DNA of 64,000 nucleotides from DATBGO01 sp050011895 (GTDB lineage Bacteria > Actinomycetota > Actinomycetes > Streptosporangiales > Streptosporangiaceae). The number at the start of each line of letters is the position of its first letter. Within the stretch, counting starts at the first letter, position 1. The notes below the pieces were generated by a model that saw only the letters and a program-made list of their open reading frames with translations, was not told the DNA's origin and did no database searches. Location: NCBI GenBank assembly GCA_050011895.1, contig JBEKIF010000018.1, positions 1-64,000 on the forward strand. The letters run 5' to 3'. Positions 48,788 to 56,870 of this stretch are shown here, one piece after another. Position numbers and translations under genes: made by a program.

Positions 48788-51565
48788 ATGCCCCTCCTCA
48801 CCGCGCCCGCCGCCACCGCGACCTTCGCGCTGCTGACCGACGGAAGCACCATCGAGATCCGCCCGGCCAGCCCCGGCGACGTCGATGCGGTCCGTGACAT
48901 GCACGCGGGGATGTCCCCCAACAACATGTACCTGCGGTTCTTCAGCCTCAGCCCGAGCGCTGCCCAGCAGGAGGCGCAGCGCGTCTGCCGTGCGCCCGGG
49001 CCCGACCATGCGGCGCTGCTGGCATGGCAGGAGGGGACGCTGGTCGGGGTCGCAAGCTACGAGCCCACGCACAATGAAGGTGCCGCTGAGATCGCCTTCG
49101 CCGTCTCCGATGAAATGCACGGCCGAGGGGTGGGCACCCTGCTGCTTGAGCACCTGGTATCGCTGGCCAGGCGCAGGAAGCTGGAGGCCTTCACCGCGGA
49201 GGCGCTCGCGGACAACACCGCGATGCTCAGGGTCTTCGCCGATGCCGGCCTGCCGGTAGAGCGGGAGAGCGCCGACGGCGTGGTGGAGATGACCTTCCCG
49301 CTTCCTGGCGGGGAGACCGACAAGCGCCTCGATGACTACCTGGAATCGGTGGCCATCAGGGAGAGCCGCGCGGACGTGGCCAGCATGCGGCACCTGCTGC
49401 AACCGGCGTCGGTGGCCGTGGTGGGCGCGAGCCGGCACCGCGGAACTGTCGGCCGCTCCATCCTGCGCAATATAGTGACCTGCGGGTTCGTCGGGAATGT
49501 CTATGCGGTGAACCCGCACGCCCGGTCCATGGAGGGCGTGCCGTGTGTAGCCTCGGTCGCCGACCTGCCCGAGGCGGTGGACATGGCAGTGATCGCGGTG
49601 CCTGCGGCGGCTGTCGCCGGGGTGGCGGCGGCGTGCGGGCAGCGGGGAGTCAAGGGGCTGGTAGTGATCACCGCGGGGCTGGGCACCGAAGGCGCCGACC
49701 TGCTGGCGATCTGCCGCCGTTATGGCATGCGCCTGGTGGGCCCCAACTGCTTCGGCATCGCCGTGCCCCGGATCGGCCTGGATGCGACCTTCATCGCCAG
49801 GCATCCAGCGGCTGGCTCAGCCGGCCTGGTCGCCCAGTCCGGCGGGGTGGGGATGGCACTTCTTGAGCACCTGTCCAGGCTCGGCATCGGCATATCCTCC
49901 TTCGCGTCCGTCGGCGACAAGTACGACGTGTCAAGCAATGACATGCTGATGTGGTGGGACCACGACACCGCGACGAAGCTCGCCGTCTTGTACGTGGAGT
50001 CCTTCGGCAACCCGCGTGCCTTCGCCCGCACCGCACGCCGTGTCGGGCATCGGCTGCCGGTGCTGACCGTCGTGTCCGGCCGGTCGGAGGCCGGCCAGCG
50101 GGCAGCGGCCGGCCAGCGGGCAGCCGCCGGCCACATGCCAGCCCCCGCCACGCCGCTGGTCAACCAGCAAGCGCTCTTCGGCCAGGCGGGCGTCATCGCC
50201 GTGCCCAGCCTGGGTGAGCTTATCGAAGCCGCGGCGCTGATCTCCTGCCAGCCGCTTCCGGCCGGCAACCGGGTTGGGATCGTGTCCAACGCGGGCGGCG
50301 CTGGCGTGCTCGCTGCCGATGCCTGCGGCGACAACGGGCTGCACGTGGCCACGTTCGGCGGCCCGATGCAGCGCAAGCTAGCCAAGCTGCTGCCGAAGGG
50401 TGCCGTGGTCACGGGGCCGGTAGACGCCACCGCCGCCGTCAAGTTCGACGCCTTCCGGGCCTGCCTCGACGAGGTGGCGGCCGACGACGGCGTCGATGCC
50501 GTGCTCGTGGTCACCGTCCCGACCGCCATCTGCGACCTGCGCCGGTCGATCAACGCCGTCGAGGTGGTCAAGCCGCTGGCGGTGGTGCTGCTTGAGCAGG
50601 CTGAGAGCGTCCGGCTGCTGCGCAGAGATGGCTCTGGCCAGCAAAGCGACGACGGCGGGGCGGCCGCGCCCGGCGGCGGCGCGGCGGCCGCGCCTGGCGG
50701 CGGCCGCCTTAACGGCCACGCTGCCGTGCCCGCCTACGCCTATCCGGAGGATGCGGCGCGGGCCCTCGGCCACGCGACCAGGTACCAGCTCTGGCGTGGC
50801 AGGCGCCGGGGCATCCTGCCCGATTTCACCGGGGTACGGCTGGAGCAGGCGCGGGATCTCATCTCCCGGTTCCTCGCTGCCAACCCGGCCGGCGGGTGGC
50901 TGCCCGCCAGCCAGGCAGTCGAGCTGCTGTCCTGCTATCAGATCCCGATGGTGGCCAGCAGCGTCGCTGCCGATGAAAACGAGGCGGTTCGCGCCGCGAC
51001 CGAACTTGGCGGGCCCGTCGTGCTGAAGGCGCAGGCGGAGGGCCTGGTGCGCAAGACCGGTGCCGGTGCGGTCAAGCTGGATCTGCATGGCGAGCAGGAG
51101 GTCCGCAAGGCCTACCAGGAGCTCGAGACCGCATTCGGGGCCCGCCTGCGCGGCGTGGTCGTGCAGCCGATGCTGTCCGACGGCGTCGAGGTACTGATCG
51201 GTCTCGTGCAGGAGCCGGTGTTCGGCCCGCTGGTCGTGTTCGGGCTTGGCGGCCTGGCCACCGAGGTCCTGGGCAACCGGGCGGCCAGGATGGCGCCGCT
51301 GACCGACGCGGACGCGCAGGAGCTCATCAGGTCGGCGCAGGGGGCGCCGTTGCTGTTCGGCCACCTTGACCGGCCGGCGGTGGACACCGGATCGCTGACC
51401 GACACGCTGCTCCGGGTGTCGTTCCTCGCCGACGACTTCCCCGAGCTGGCCGAGCTCGACCTTAGCCCCGTCATAGCCCGCTGTGACGGGGCCCAGGCAG
51501 TGGACGTCAGGGTCCGGATCAGCCCGGCCGAGGCGCGGGACCCGTTTCTGCGCAAGCTGCGGTGA
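48788..51565 (+). CDS. GNAT acetyltransferase fused to ADP-forming acyl-CoA synthetase
   Basis: 925 residues. An N-terminal GNAT domain (~1-170; acetyl-CoA loop E-M-H-G-R-G-V-G-T-L-L-L), a CoA-binding Rossmann domain (~195-300; V-A-V-V-G-A-S-R-H-R-G-T-V-G), succinyl-CoA-ligase-like domains (~320-600) and a C-terminal ATP-grasp domain (~690-920; P-V-V-L-K-A-Q-A-E-G-L-V-R-K-T). Relatives with GNAT act as protein lysine acetyltransferases (Pat type) or make ATP from acetyl-CoA. The usual phospho-histidine segment S-H-T-G is altered to A-G-H-M-P-A-P, next to an 18-bp duplication (50091-50126), so synthetase activity is uncertain. Start chosen at ATG 48788, two bases after DUF1918. Confidence 0.85.
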   Translation: MPLLTAPAATATFALLTDGSTIEIRPASPGDVDAVRDMHAGMSPNNMYLRFFSLSPSAAQQEAQRVCRAPGPDHAALLAWQEGTLVGVASYEPTHNEGAAEIAFAVSDEMHGRGVGTLLLEHLVSLARRRKLEAFTAEALADNTAMLRVFADAGLPVERESADGVVEMTFPLPGGETDKRLDDYLESVAIRESRADVASMRHLLQPASVAVVGASRHRGTVGRSILRNIVTCGFVGNVYAVNPHARSMEGVPCVASVADLPEAVDMAVIAVPAAAVAGVAAACGQRGVKGLVVITAGLGTEGADLLAICRRYGMRLVGPNCFGIAVPRIGLDATFIARHPAAGSAGLVAQSGGVGMALLEHLSRLGIGISSFASVGDKYDVSSNDMLMWWDHDTATKLAVLYVESFGNPRAFARTARRVGHRLPVLTVVSGRSEAGQRAAAGQRAAAGHMPAPATPLVNQQALFGQAGVIAVPSLGELIEAAALISCQPLPAGNRVGIVSNAGGAGVLAADACGDNGLHVATFGGPMQRKLAKLLPKGAVVTGPVDATAAVKFDAFRACLDEVAADDGVDAVLVVTVPTAICDLRRSINAVEVVKPLAVVLLEQAESVRLLRRDGSGQQSDDGGAAAPGGGAAAAPGGGRLNGHAAVPAYAYPEDAARALGHATRYQLWRGRRRGILPDFTGVRLEQARDLISRFLAANPAGGWLPASQAVELLSCYQIPMVASSVAADENEAVRAATELGGPVVLKAQAEGLVRKTGAGAVKLDLHGEQEVRKAYQELETAFGARLRGVVVQPMLSDGVEVLIGLVQEPVFGPLVVFGLGGLATEVLGNRAARMAPLTDADAQELIRSAQGAPLLFGHLDRPAVDTGSLTDTLLRVSFLADDFPELAELDLSPVIARCDGAQAVDVRVRISPAEARDPFLRKLR

Positions 51566-51604
51566 GCCGGTCCGGCGGCAGCTGAGGAGAGGGAGCTGAG
51601 AACG

Positions 51605-52060
51605 ATGTCAGCACAAAATGGCGATGCTTCCCGCATCGTGGTCGGAGCCGACGGATCGCCGTCGTCGCGGGCGGCCCTCCGCTGGGCGGTACGGCAGGCT
51701 GAGCTCACCGGTGCCACCGTTCAGGCGGTCATCGCCTGGCAGTACCCCGTCGCCACCGGCGGCTACGCCTGGGCGCCTGTTGCCGTGCTGGACAGCGCCG
51801 ATCTGCAAGAGGCGGCCGAGAAAGCGCTAGCTGATGAGATCGGCGAGGTCGTCGGCGGCAGCAGCAGCGACGTCCGCGTGCGGCCAGCGGCGATCGAGGG
51901 CAATCCCTCCCAGGTGCTCATCGAGGCCTCGGCGGGGGCCGATCTGCTGGTCGTGGGCAGCCGCGGGCACGGCGGGTTCGCGGGCGCATTGCTCGGCTCG
52001 GTGAGCCAGCATTGCGTGCACCACGCGGATTGCCCCGTGGTGATCGTCCGGGCTGGCTGA
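51605..52060 (+). CDS. Universal stress protein
   Basis: 151 residues, single domain: I-V-V-G-A-D-G-S-P-S-S at the start, and G-S-R-G-H-G-G-F-A-G-A-L-L-G-S-V-S, the complete ATP-binding signature. The end, H-C-V-H-H-A-D-C-P-V-V-I-V, is typical. It follows the GNAT/acyl-CoA synthetase by 39 bases with a GGAGAGGGAG site, in the same direction, so it belongs to the operon starting at 47666. Confidence 0.92.
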   Translation: MSAQNGDASRIVVGADGSPSSRAALRWAVRQAELTGATVQAVIAWQYPVATGGYAWAPVAVLDSADLQEAAEKALADEIGEVVGGSSSDVRVRPAAIEGNPSQVLIEASAGADLLVVGSRGHGGFAGALLGSVSQHCVHHADCPVVIVRAG

Positions 52061-52102
52061 CGGGTGAGGTGAACACGGCCGCTGGAGCGGAGGCGGGATG
52101 CG

Positions 52103-52684
52103 ATGCAGCGGAAGCTGCGATTCGCCAGGGCGCCCGGGCTGGACGGTAACCCGCTGCGGCGCGGCATCGACAGGCTCCAGACCGCCGTCACGCTCGGGCT
52201 TTGCGCGCTGTTCCTGATCAGCGCGCCGCTCCTCGCGACGGCGGCCTGGCGGTGGACCCACCAGGCGAGCCTCGCCCAGCAGCGTGCCGAACAGGGCTGG
52301 CATCAGGTATCCGCGGTAACACTGCAATCGACGCCGCCAGCGGATCAGTACGCATCCCAGTGGCAGGACACCGCTGTGCTGGCCAGCTGGGCGGCGCCGA
52401 GCGGGATCAAGCGGGTGGGTGAGATCCTCGTGCCGGCGCCCCTGGCGGCCGGGCAGAGGGTGCGGATCTGGGTGAACGGCTCCGGATGGCAGACCGGGCC
52501 GCCGCTGTCGCCCAGTCAGCTGACGACCAGGGCCATCGGCGTGGCGGCGCTGGCGCCCATCCTCCTTGCGGGCGCATTGCTCAGCATCGGCTGGCTGGCA
52601 CGCTGGCTGCTGAACCGGCGCAAGCTCGCCGACTGGGAAGCCGCCTGGACCTTGGTCGAGCCGCAATGGACCAAGCAGCGCTGA
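52103..52684 (+). CDS. Rv1733c-family membrane protein
   Basis: 193 residues with two transmembrane helices (~28-50 and ~145-168) flanking an extracytoplasmic loop of about 95 residues. N-P-L-R-R-G-I-D-R-L-Q just before helix 1 and the second helix followed by W-L-L-N-R-R-K are features of the Rv1733c family; Rv1733c is a DosR-regulon membrane protein and a known T-cell antigen, function unknown. It is the last gene of the rightward stress operon, nine bases from the convergent cyclic-nucleotide-domain gene. Confidence 0.83.
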   Translation: MQRKLRFARAPGLDGNPLRRGIDRLQTAVTLGLCALFLISAPLLATAAWRWTHQASLAQQRAEQGWHQVSAVTLQSTPPADQYASQWQDTAVLASWAAPSGIKRVGEILVPAPLAAGQRVRIWVNGSGWQTGPPLSPSQLTTRAIGVAALAPILLAGALLSIGWLARWLLNRRKLADWEAAWTLVEPQWTKQR

Positions 52685-52693
52685 TCCTCGCGG

Positions 52694-53194
52694 TCACGGC
52701 AGTAGCTCCGGGTGGGCGCAGGCTTCAAGCAGCCGGTCCCTGGTGGCCTGGAGCCGGTGCACCAGCACGGTAATGAACCGCCGGTTGAGTTCGGAGCAGA
52801 GTGTAGGGTCGGCCGCACAGGCCGCCCGGACGGCCCGGCCGTCCAGCTCGAATGCCTGCATCGGCGACGTGGTCACCGCGCCGAACCGCCACTGGTAGGG
52901 CGGCATCAGCCAGGACAGGCCGACGACGTCGCCGCGGCCGAGGGTCTCGATGATCACCCGGCCGCGCCCCGGCACCATCGCATCCAGCGCAACCCGGCCG
53001 GCGTCGATCAGCCAGAATTTGTCGGCGGTCGCGCCTTCCTCGAACAGCCGGTGCCTGACCGGCACCGAGATGTGCCGGGCGAGCCCGGCCAGGACGGCTA
53101 TCTCCTCGCGGGGCAAGCCGCGCATGAACGGTTGCGCCGCGAGAATGGACTGCTCCTGGATGGTCACGTTCTCACGCTCCCGCCTGGTAGCCAC
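52694..53194 (-). CDS. Cyclic-nucleotide-binding-domain protein without DNA-binding domain (paralogue)
   Basis: 166 residues; a GTG start about ten codons in is possible. The beta-roll L-F-E-E-G-A-T-A-D-K-F-W-L-I-D-A-G-R-V-A-L-D and the divergent cassette V-V-G-L-S-W-L-M-P-P-Y-Q-W-R-F-G-A match the hydrogenase-operon protein at 35669. It also ends shortly after the C-helix (V-L-V-H-R-L-Q-A-T-R-D-R-L-L-E-A), so no helix-turn-helix. A DosR-like box lies 75 bp upstream. It probably senses a ligand and acts on another protein. Confidence 0.75.
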   Translation of the reverse strand: MATRRERENVTIQEQSILAAQPFMRGLPREEIAVLAGLARHISVPVRHRLFEEGATADKFWLIDAGRVALDAMVPGRGRVIIETLGRGDVVGLSWLMPPYQWRFGAVTTSPMQAFELDGRAVRAACAADPTLCSELNRRFITVLVHRLQATRDRLLEACAHPELLP

Positions 53195-53268
53195 GGCGCC
53201 GCGCCGTTGCCCCCGCGCTGCCTGCTCATACCTACTCTCACGCTCCCTGTTCGCAGGTCAAGCGGCCA

Positions 53269-53282
53269 GGGACCAATGGCCC
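53269..53282. promoter_or_regulatory. DosR-like box upstream of the cyclic-nucleotide-domain gene
   Basis: GGGACCAATGGCCC matches 12 of 14 positions; it lies 75 bp from the start at 53194 and 22 bp past the acetate kinase stop. Confidence 0.5.
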
Positions 53283-53303
53283 TGACAGCGAGGCGGAACG
53301 TCG

Positions 53304-54428
53304 CTACCGGGCCGGGGGCGCAGCTGCGAGCACCGCACGGGCCTGGCGGGCGACCTCGATGTCCTCTCGCGCGGCGATGACCAGCGTACGGACCGCCGCG
53401 CCCGGCCCGGTGATCTCGGTGTCCGGGGCGGCGCCCGCATTGCGCGCCGGATCGATCGCGATGCCGAGAAAAGCGAGCCCGGCAGCTGCAGCGGCCCGCA
53501 CGTCGGGCTGGTGCTCGCCGATGCCGCCGGTGAAGACAATCGCGTCGAGGCCGTCCATGGCGGCGGCCATCGCGGCGATCTCGCTGCGCAGCCGGTGGGA
53601 GTGCACATCGATGGCCAGTTTAGCGTCCGGGCGGCCGGCCCTGGCGGCCTCGGCGACCACGCGCATGTCGCCTGAGCCGTCCGGCAGGCCGGCCAGGCCG
53701 GCCAGGCCGGCGGCGAAGTCCAGGCCGTCCGCGAGTTCGCCCAGGCCGAGCCCGCCATGGCGGAGCAGCCAGATGAGCAGCCCGGGGTCGACGGACCCGC
53801 ACCTGGTGGCCATCACGAGACCCTCAAGCGGGGTAAAGCCCATGGTGGTGTCCACGGAGCGGCCGCCGTGGACCGCCGCGAGCGATGACCCGGCTCCGAG
53901 ATGGCAGGTCACCACGCGAAGCCGTTCCGGGCTGGTTTTCATCATCTCCGCGCAGCGGCGCGCGGCATAGGAGTGCGACAGCCCGTGGAAGCCGTACCGC
54001 CGCAGGCCGAACCGGCCGATCCAGTCCTTCGGCAGCGCGTAGGTCGCCGCCGCGGCGGGCAGCCCGGCGTGAAAGGCCGTGTCGAAGCAGGCGACTTCCG
54101 GTACGCCGGGCAGCGCAGCGCGGGCCGCCTCGATCCCGGCCAGCGCGCGCGGCTGATGCAGCGGCGCGAGATCGGCGAGGCCGGCGATGGCCGCCACCAC
54201 CGAGTCGTCAATCACCGTCGCCCTGGTGAACCGGCTGCCGCCGTGGACCACCCGGTGGCCGACCGCGCCGATGCCGTCCAGGCTGCCGAGGAACTCTGTC
54301 AGCGCGGCAGTGTCCGGATCGCCGTTCCAGGCATCGAGCTCGAGCTCCGCGATCGTCTCGTCGGCGTGGCCGAGGGCCCGCAGCTTGAGGCTGCTCGACC
54401 CGGCATTGACGACCAGGACACTGGTCAT
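53304..54428 (-). CDS. ackA: Acetate kinase
   Basis: 374 residues, slightly shorter than the usual ~400. N-A-G-S-S-S-L-K-L, H-R-V-V-H-G-G, the catalytic D-T-A-F-H, R-R-Y-G-F-H-G-L-S-H, C-H-L-G-A-G-S-S and F-T-G-G-I-G-E-H are intact. It makes ATP from acetyl phosphate. No phosphotransacetylase gene is adjacent. A 9-bp repeat (GCCGGCCAG) near 53690-53715 gives A-G-L-A-G-L-A-G-L. It is followed upstream by a Usp gene in the same direction, 21 bases away, so the two form an operon. Confidence 0.92.
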   Translation of the reverse strand: MTSVLVVNAGSSSLKLRALGHADETIAELELDAWNGDPDTAALTEFLGSLDGIGAVGHRVVHGGSRFTRATVIDDSVVAAIAGLADLAPLHQPRALAGIEAARAALPGVPEVACFDTAFHAGLPAAAATYALPKDWIGRFGLRRYGFHGLSHSYAARRCAEMMKTSPERLRVVTCHLGAGSSLAAVHGGRSVDTTMGFTPLEGLVMATRCGSVDPGLLIWLLRHGGLGLGELADGLDFAAGLAGLAGLPDGSGDMRVVAEAARAGRPDAKLAIDVHSHRLRSEIAAMAAAMDGLDAIVFTGGIGEHQPDVRAAAAAGLAFLGIAIDPARNAGAAPDTEITGPGAAVRTLVIAAREDIEVARQARAVLAAAPPAR

Positions 54429-54449
54429 CCCGGGAACGGGCGCAACGCG

Positions 54450-54899
54450 TCAGGGCCGGCTGCGGACGACGACCACCGGGCAGGTCGCGTGGGTGACGCA
54501 ATGCGTGCTGACCGAGCCGACCAGCATGCCGGTGAACGCGCCGCGCCCGCGGTGACCGACGACCAGCAGGTCAGCGTCCCCGGATTCGTCCAGCAGGACC
54601 TGAGCGGGATGACCGTAGACGATCTTGGTCTCGATCTGGTCGGCGGCGGGCCCCTGGAGCACCTTGGCGATGGCCGCCGTGAGGTGGTCGCGCACGTGGC
54701 CTTCCGCCTCGGCCCGCACTGGCTCGGGAGCGACGCCCACCGGGGCCTGGCCGACGGCGGTCGGGTAGTGCCAGGCCGCTACGGCTCGCAGGGTCGCGCC
54801 GACCGCGGTGGCGTACCTGGCCGCCCAGCTGAGCGCCGCGCTCGATTCTTCGGAGCCGTCCACGCCGACCACGACCAGCTCTCGCGCGTCGCTGCTCAT
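54450..54899 (-). CDS. Universal stress protein
   Basis: 149 residues from ATG 54899, seven bases after GGAGG; the open frame to 54941 is less likely. V-V-V-G-V-D-G-S-E-E-S starts the domain, and G-H-R-G-R-G-A-F-T-G-M-L-V-G-S-V-S is a full ATP-binding pattern. It leads the acetate kinase operon. The 5' region holds a 17-bp tandem repeat and a DosR-like box at 55021. Confidence 0.9.
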   Translation of the reverse strand: MSSDARELVVVGVDGSEESSAALSWAARYATAVGATLRAVAAWHYPTAVGQAPVGVAPEPVRAEAEGHVRDHLTAAIAKVLQGPAADQIETKIVYGHPAQVLLDESGDADLLVVGHRGRGAFTGMLVGSVSTHCVTHATCPVVVVRSRP

Positions 54900-54920
54900 C
54901 GCACTGCCTCCACTCTCTGG

Positions 54921-54960
54921 GCACCCTGCCCCTGATGGCACCCTGCCCCTGATGGCACCC
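54921..54960. repeat. 17-bp tandem repeat upstream of the Usp gene
   Basis: GCACCCTGCCCCTGATG occurs at 54921-54937 and 54938-54954, with a third partial copy (GCACCC) to 54960. It lies in the 5' leader of the leftward Usp-ackA unit. Confidence 0.93.
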
Positions 54961-55020
54961 GGCCAGTCGCAGAGCGCCGGTCATCAAAGTATCGAACCTG
55001 TGGGCTCACCGGCGCGTCCA

Positions 55021-55034
55021 GAGTCATTAGTCCC
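55021..55034. promoter_or_regulatory. DosR-like box, leftward Usp-ackA unit
   Basis: GAGTCATTAGTCCC; on the other strand GGGACTAATGACTC, 11 of 14 to the consensus, with one perfect half. It is 122 bp from the Usp start. Confidence 0.4.
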
Positions 55035-55139
55035 TGCAGTTACCGGCGCCCCGCCGCGCCCCGCCGGGCTGCCCCCGGGCCGCCGGCCGCCTTCACGGCC
55101 AGCCCGGGCGCCGGTTTGTGTCGTTTGGGCCGGTTAGCG

Positions 55140-55153
55140 GGGACGTATGTCCC
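55140..55153. promoter_or_regulatory. DosR-like box, rightward permease/arginine unit
   Basis: GGGACGTATGTCCC has both GGGAC and GTCCC halves perfect (12 of 14 overall). It lies 115 bp before the permease start. Confidence 0.55.
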
Positions 55154-55267
55154 TATGACGGCATTCGCCGCAGGAGCAACATCAATGGCGTCACAGGGCG
55201 CGTCTGGCGACTTCCTACGACATGACCGCCTTGCTGGCGCGTCTGGCGTCGTAATGAGGAGGTCTCC

Positions 55268-56821
55268 ATGTCTACCACTGCGGGCGCCCCCGCTGCCTCG
55301 GGCGCGCAAGATGGGCCGGCGTCGACCACGGCAGATCCGGCCAGGGCAGATCCGGCCAGGGCAGATCCGGCCAGGGCAGATCCGGCCAGGGCAGATCCGG
55401 CCAGGGCAGATCCGGCCAGGGCAGATCCGACCAGAACGGAGCAGAAGGCCCGGGCCCTTGGCGTGACCTCGGCGACCGGGCTTGTCATTGGCAGCATCAT
55501 CGGGACCGGGGTGTTCGTGATGCCGGCCGTCTTGGCCCAGGCTGGCACGAGCTCGCTGCTGGTGCTGGGCGCGATTGCGCTGGGCGCCATGGTCCTGGCC
55601 ACCTTGTTCGGGCAGCTGACCAGGAGGGTGCCCAACTCCGACGGCGGCATGTATGCCTATGCCAGGTATGAGTTCGGCGACTTCGCGGGCTATCTCACCG
55701 GCTGGTGTTACTGGGTGCAGGCCTGGGCAGGTAACGCGGCCATCGTGGCGGCCTGGGTTTTCTACGTGGACGCGCTGCTGGGTTTGCATAACCCGGCGGC
55801 CATGACGCAGTGGGGGATCGCGCTGGTCGGCCTCTGGGTTCCCGCGACGGTGAACCTCGCCGGCGTGCGGCAGATGGCGTGGTTCCAGAACGTCAGCGTC
55901 GTGCTGAAGTTCCTGCCGCTGCTCTTCGTGGGCGTGGTGGGATGGTTCTTCGTGTCCAAGGCCAACTTCGGCCCGTTCAACGCCTCAGGCGGCAGCCTGT
56001 ACAGTGCGATCGGGATCGCCGCTGGGGTGGCCCTGTTCTCGTTCATCGGCGTCGAGGTGGCGGCCATGACGGCCAAGCGGGTCCGCGACCCGCGTAAGAA
56101 CGTGGGCCGGGCCTCACTGCTGGGCACCGGCGCGAGCGCCCTGCTGTACCTGCTGGTGTCGGCCGTGGTGATGGGCCTGGTGGCGCACAACACGCTGATC
56201 CACACCGGGGCGCCGTTCGTCAACGCGTTCGACACGATGTTCACGCACGCCGCCTGGGCCGGCCGGCTGATGGCGGGCGTCGCCGTCGTGTCGGGCATCG
56301 GGGCCCTGAATGGCTGGACGCTGGTCACCACCGAGGTGTCACGGGCGGCCGCCGAGGACGGCCTCTTCCCGCAGCCCTTCGCCTGGGTCGACCGCAGGAA
56401 CACGGCCTGGTTCGGCGTCGTGCTGGCGGCCCTGCTGCCCTCGCTGCTCATGCTGTGGCGCTACACCACCAGCACCGGGCTGACGGTCTTCACCGAGCTT
56501 GTCGACCTCACCGTGGTCACCGTGGCCATCCCGTACTTCTTCTCGGCCTGCGCCCAGCTCACCTACCTGATCTCCAAGCGCCGCCGGGTACAGGGCTGGC
56601 TGCTGACCAGGGACCTGGCGATCACCGTGGCCAGCGTGCTGTTCTCGCTGTGGGTCACCTTCGCCGCCGGTTACTCGGCGGTGTACCAGGCCGTGCTGGT
56701 GGTGCTCATCGGAGTGGTCCTCTACGCGTTCCTCAAGGCCCGCCGTGAACGGCTTGGCCAGGCCCAGGCGCCGGCAGCAAGCAACGCGGCAGGCGAGTCG
56801 TCTGCCGGGCTGCCTACCTGA
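55268..56821 (+). CDS. APC-family amino-acid permease, probable arginine/ornithine antiporter
   Basis: 517 residues, start ATG 55268 after AATGAGGAGG. A hydrophilic N-terminal extension of about 60 residues carries seven A-D-P-A-R-type repeats. Twelve hydrophobic segments follow, beginning with G-L-V-I-G-S-I-I-G-T-G-V-F, the substrate-backbone motif of APC transporters. It is 49 bp upstream of arginine deiminase, so arginine import with ornithine export (ArcD role) is the best guess; agmatine or other basic amino acids are possible. A DosR-like box with perfect halves precedes it. Confidence 0.82.
   Translation: MSTTAGAPAASGAQDGPASTTADPARADPARADPARADPARADPARADPARADPTRTEQKARALGVTSATGLVIGSIIGTGVFVMPAVLAQAGTSSLLVLGAIALGAMVLATLFGQLTRRVPNSDGGMYAYARYEFGDFAGYLTGWCYWVQAWAGNAAIVAAWVFYVDALLGLHNPAAMTQWGIALVGLWVPATVNLAGVRQMAWFQNVSVVLKFLPLLFVGVVGWFFVSKANFGPFNASGGSLYSAIGIAAGVALFSFIGVEVAAMTAKRVRDPRKNVGRASLLGTGASALLYLLVSAVVMGLVAHNTLIHTGAPFVNAFDTMFTHAAWAGRLMAGVAVVSGIGALNGWTLVTTEVSRAAAEDGLFPQPFAWVDRRNTAWFGVVLAALLPSLLMLWRYTTSTGLTVFTELVDLTVVTVAIPYFFSACAQLTYLISKRRRVQGWLLTRDLAITVASVLFSLWVTFAAGYSAVYQAVLVVLIGVVLYAFLKARRERLGQAQAPAASNAAGESSAGLPT
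55331..55435. repeat. 15-bp tandem repeat, seven copies, in the permease coding sequence
   Basis: GCAGATCCGGCCAGG is repeated at 15-base steps from 55331; the first six copies are identical and the seventh has two changes. It encodes A-D-P-A-R repeats in the cytoplasmic N-terminus. Confidence 0.97.
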
Positions 56822-56870
56822 GCCCGATCCTGATGACGGCTGCCGACGAAACCGATAGGCGGAAAAGATC

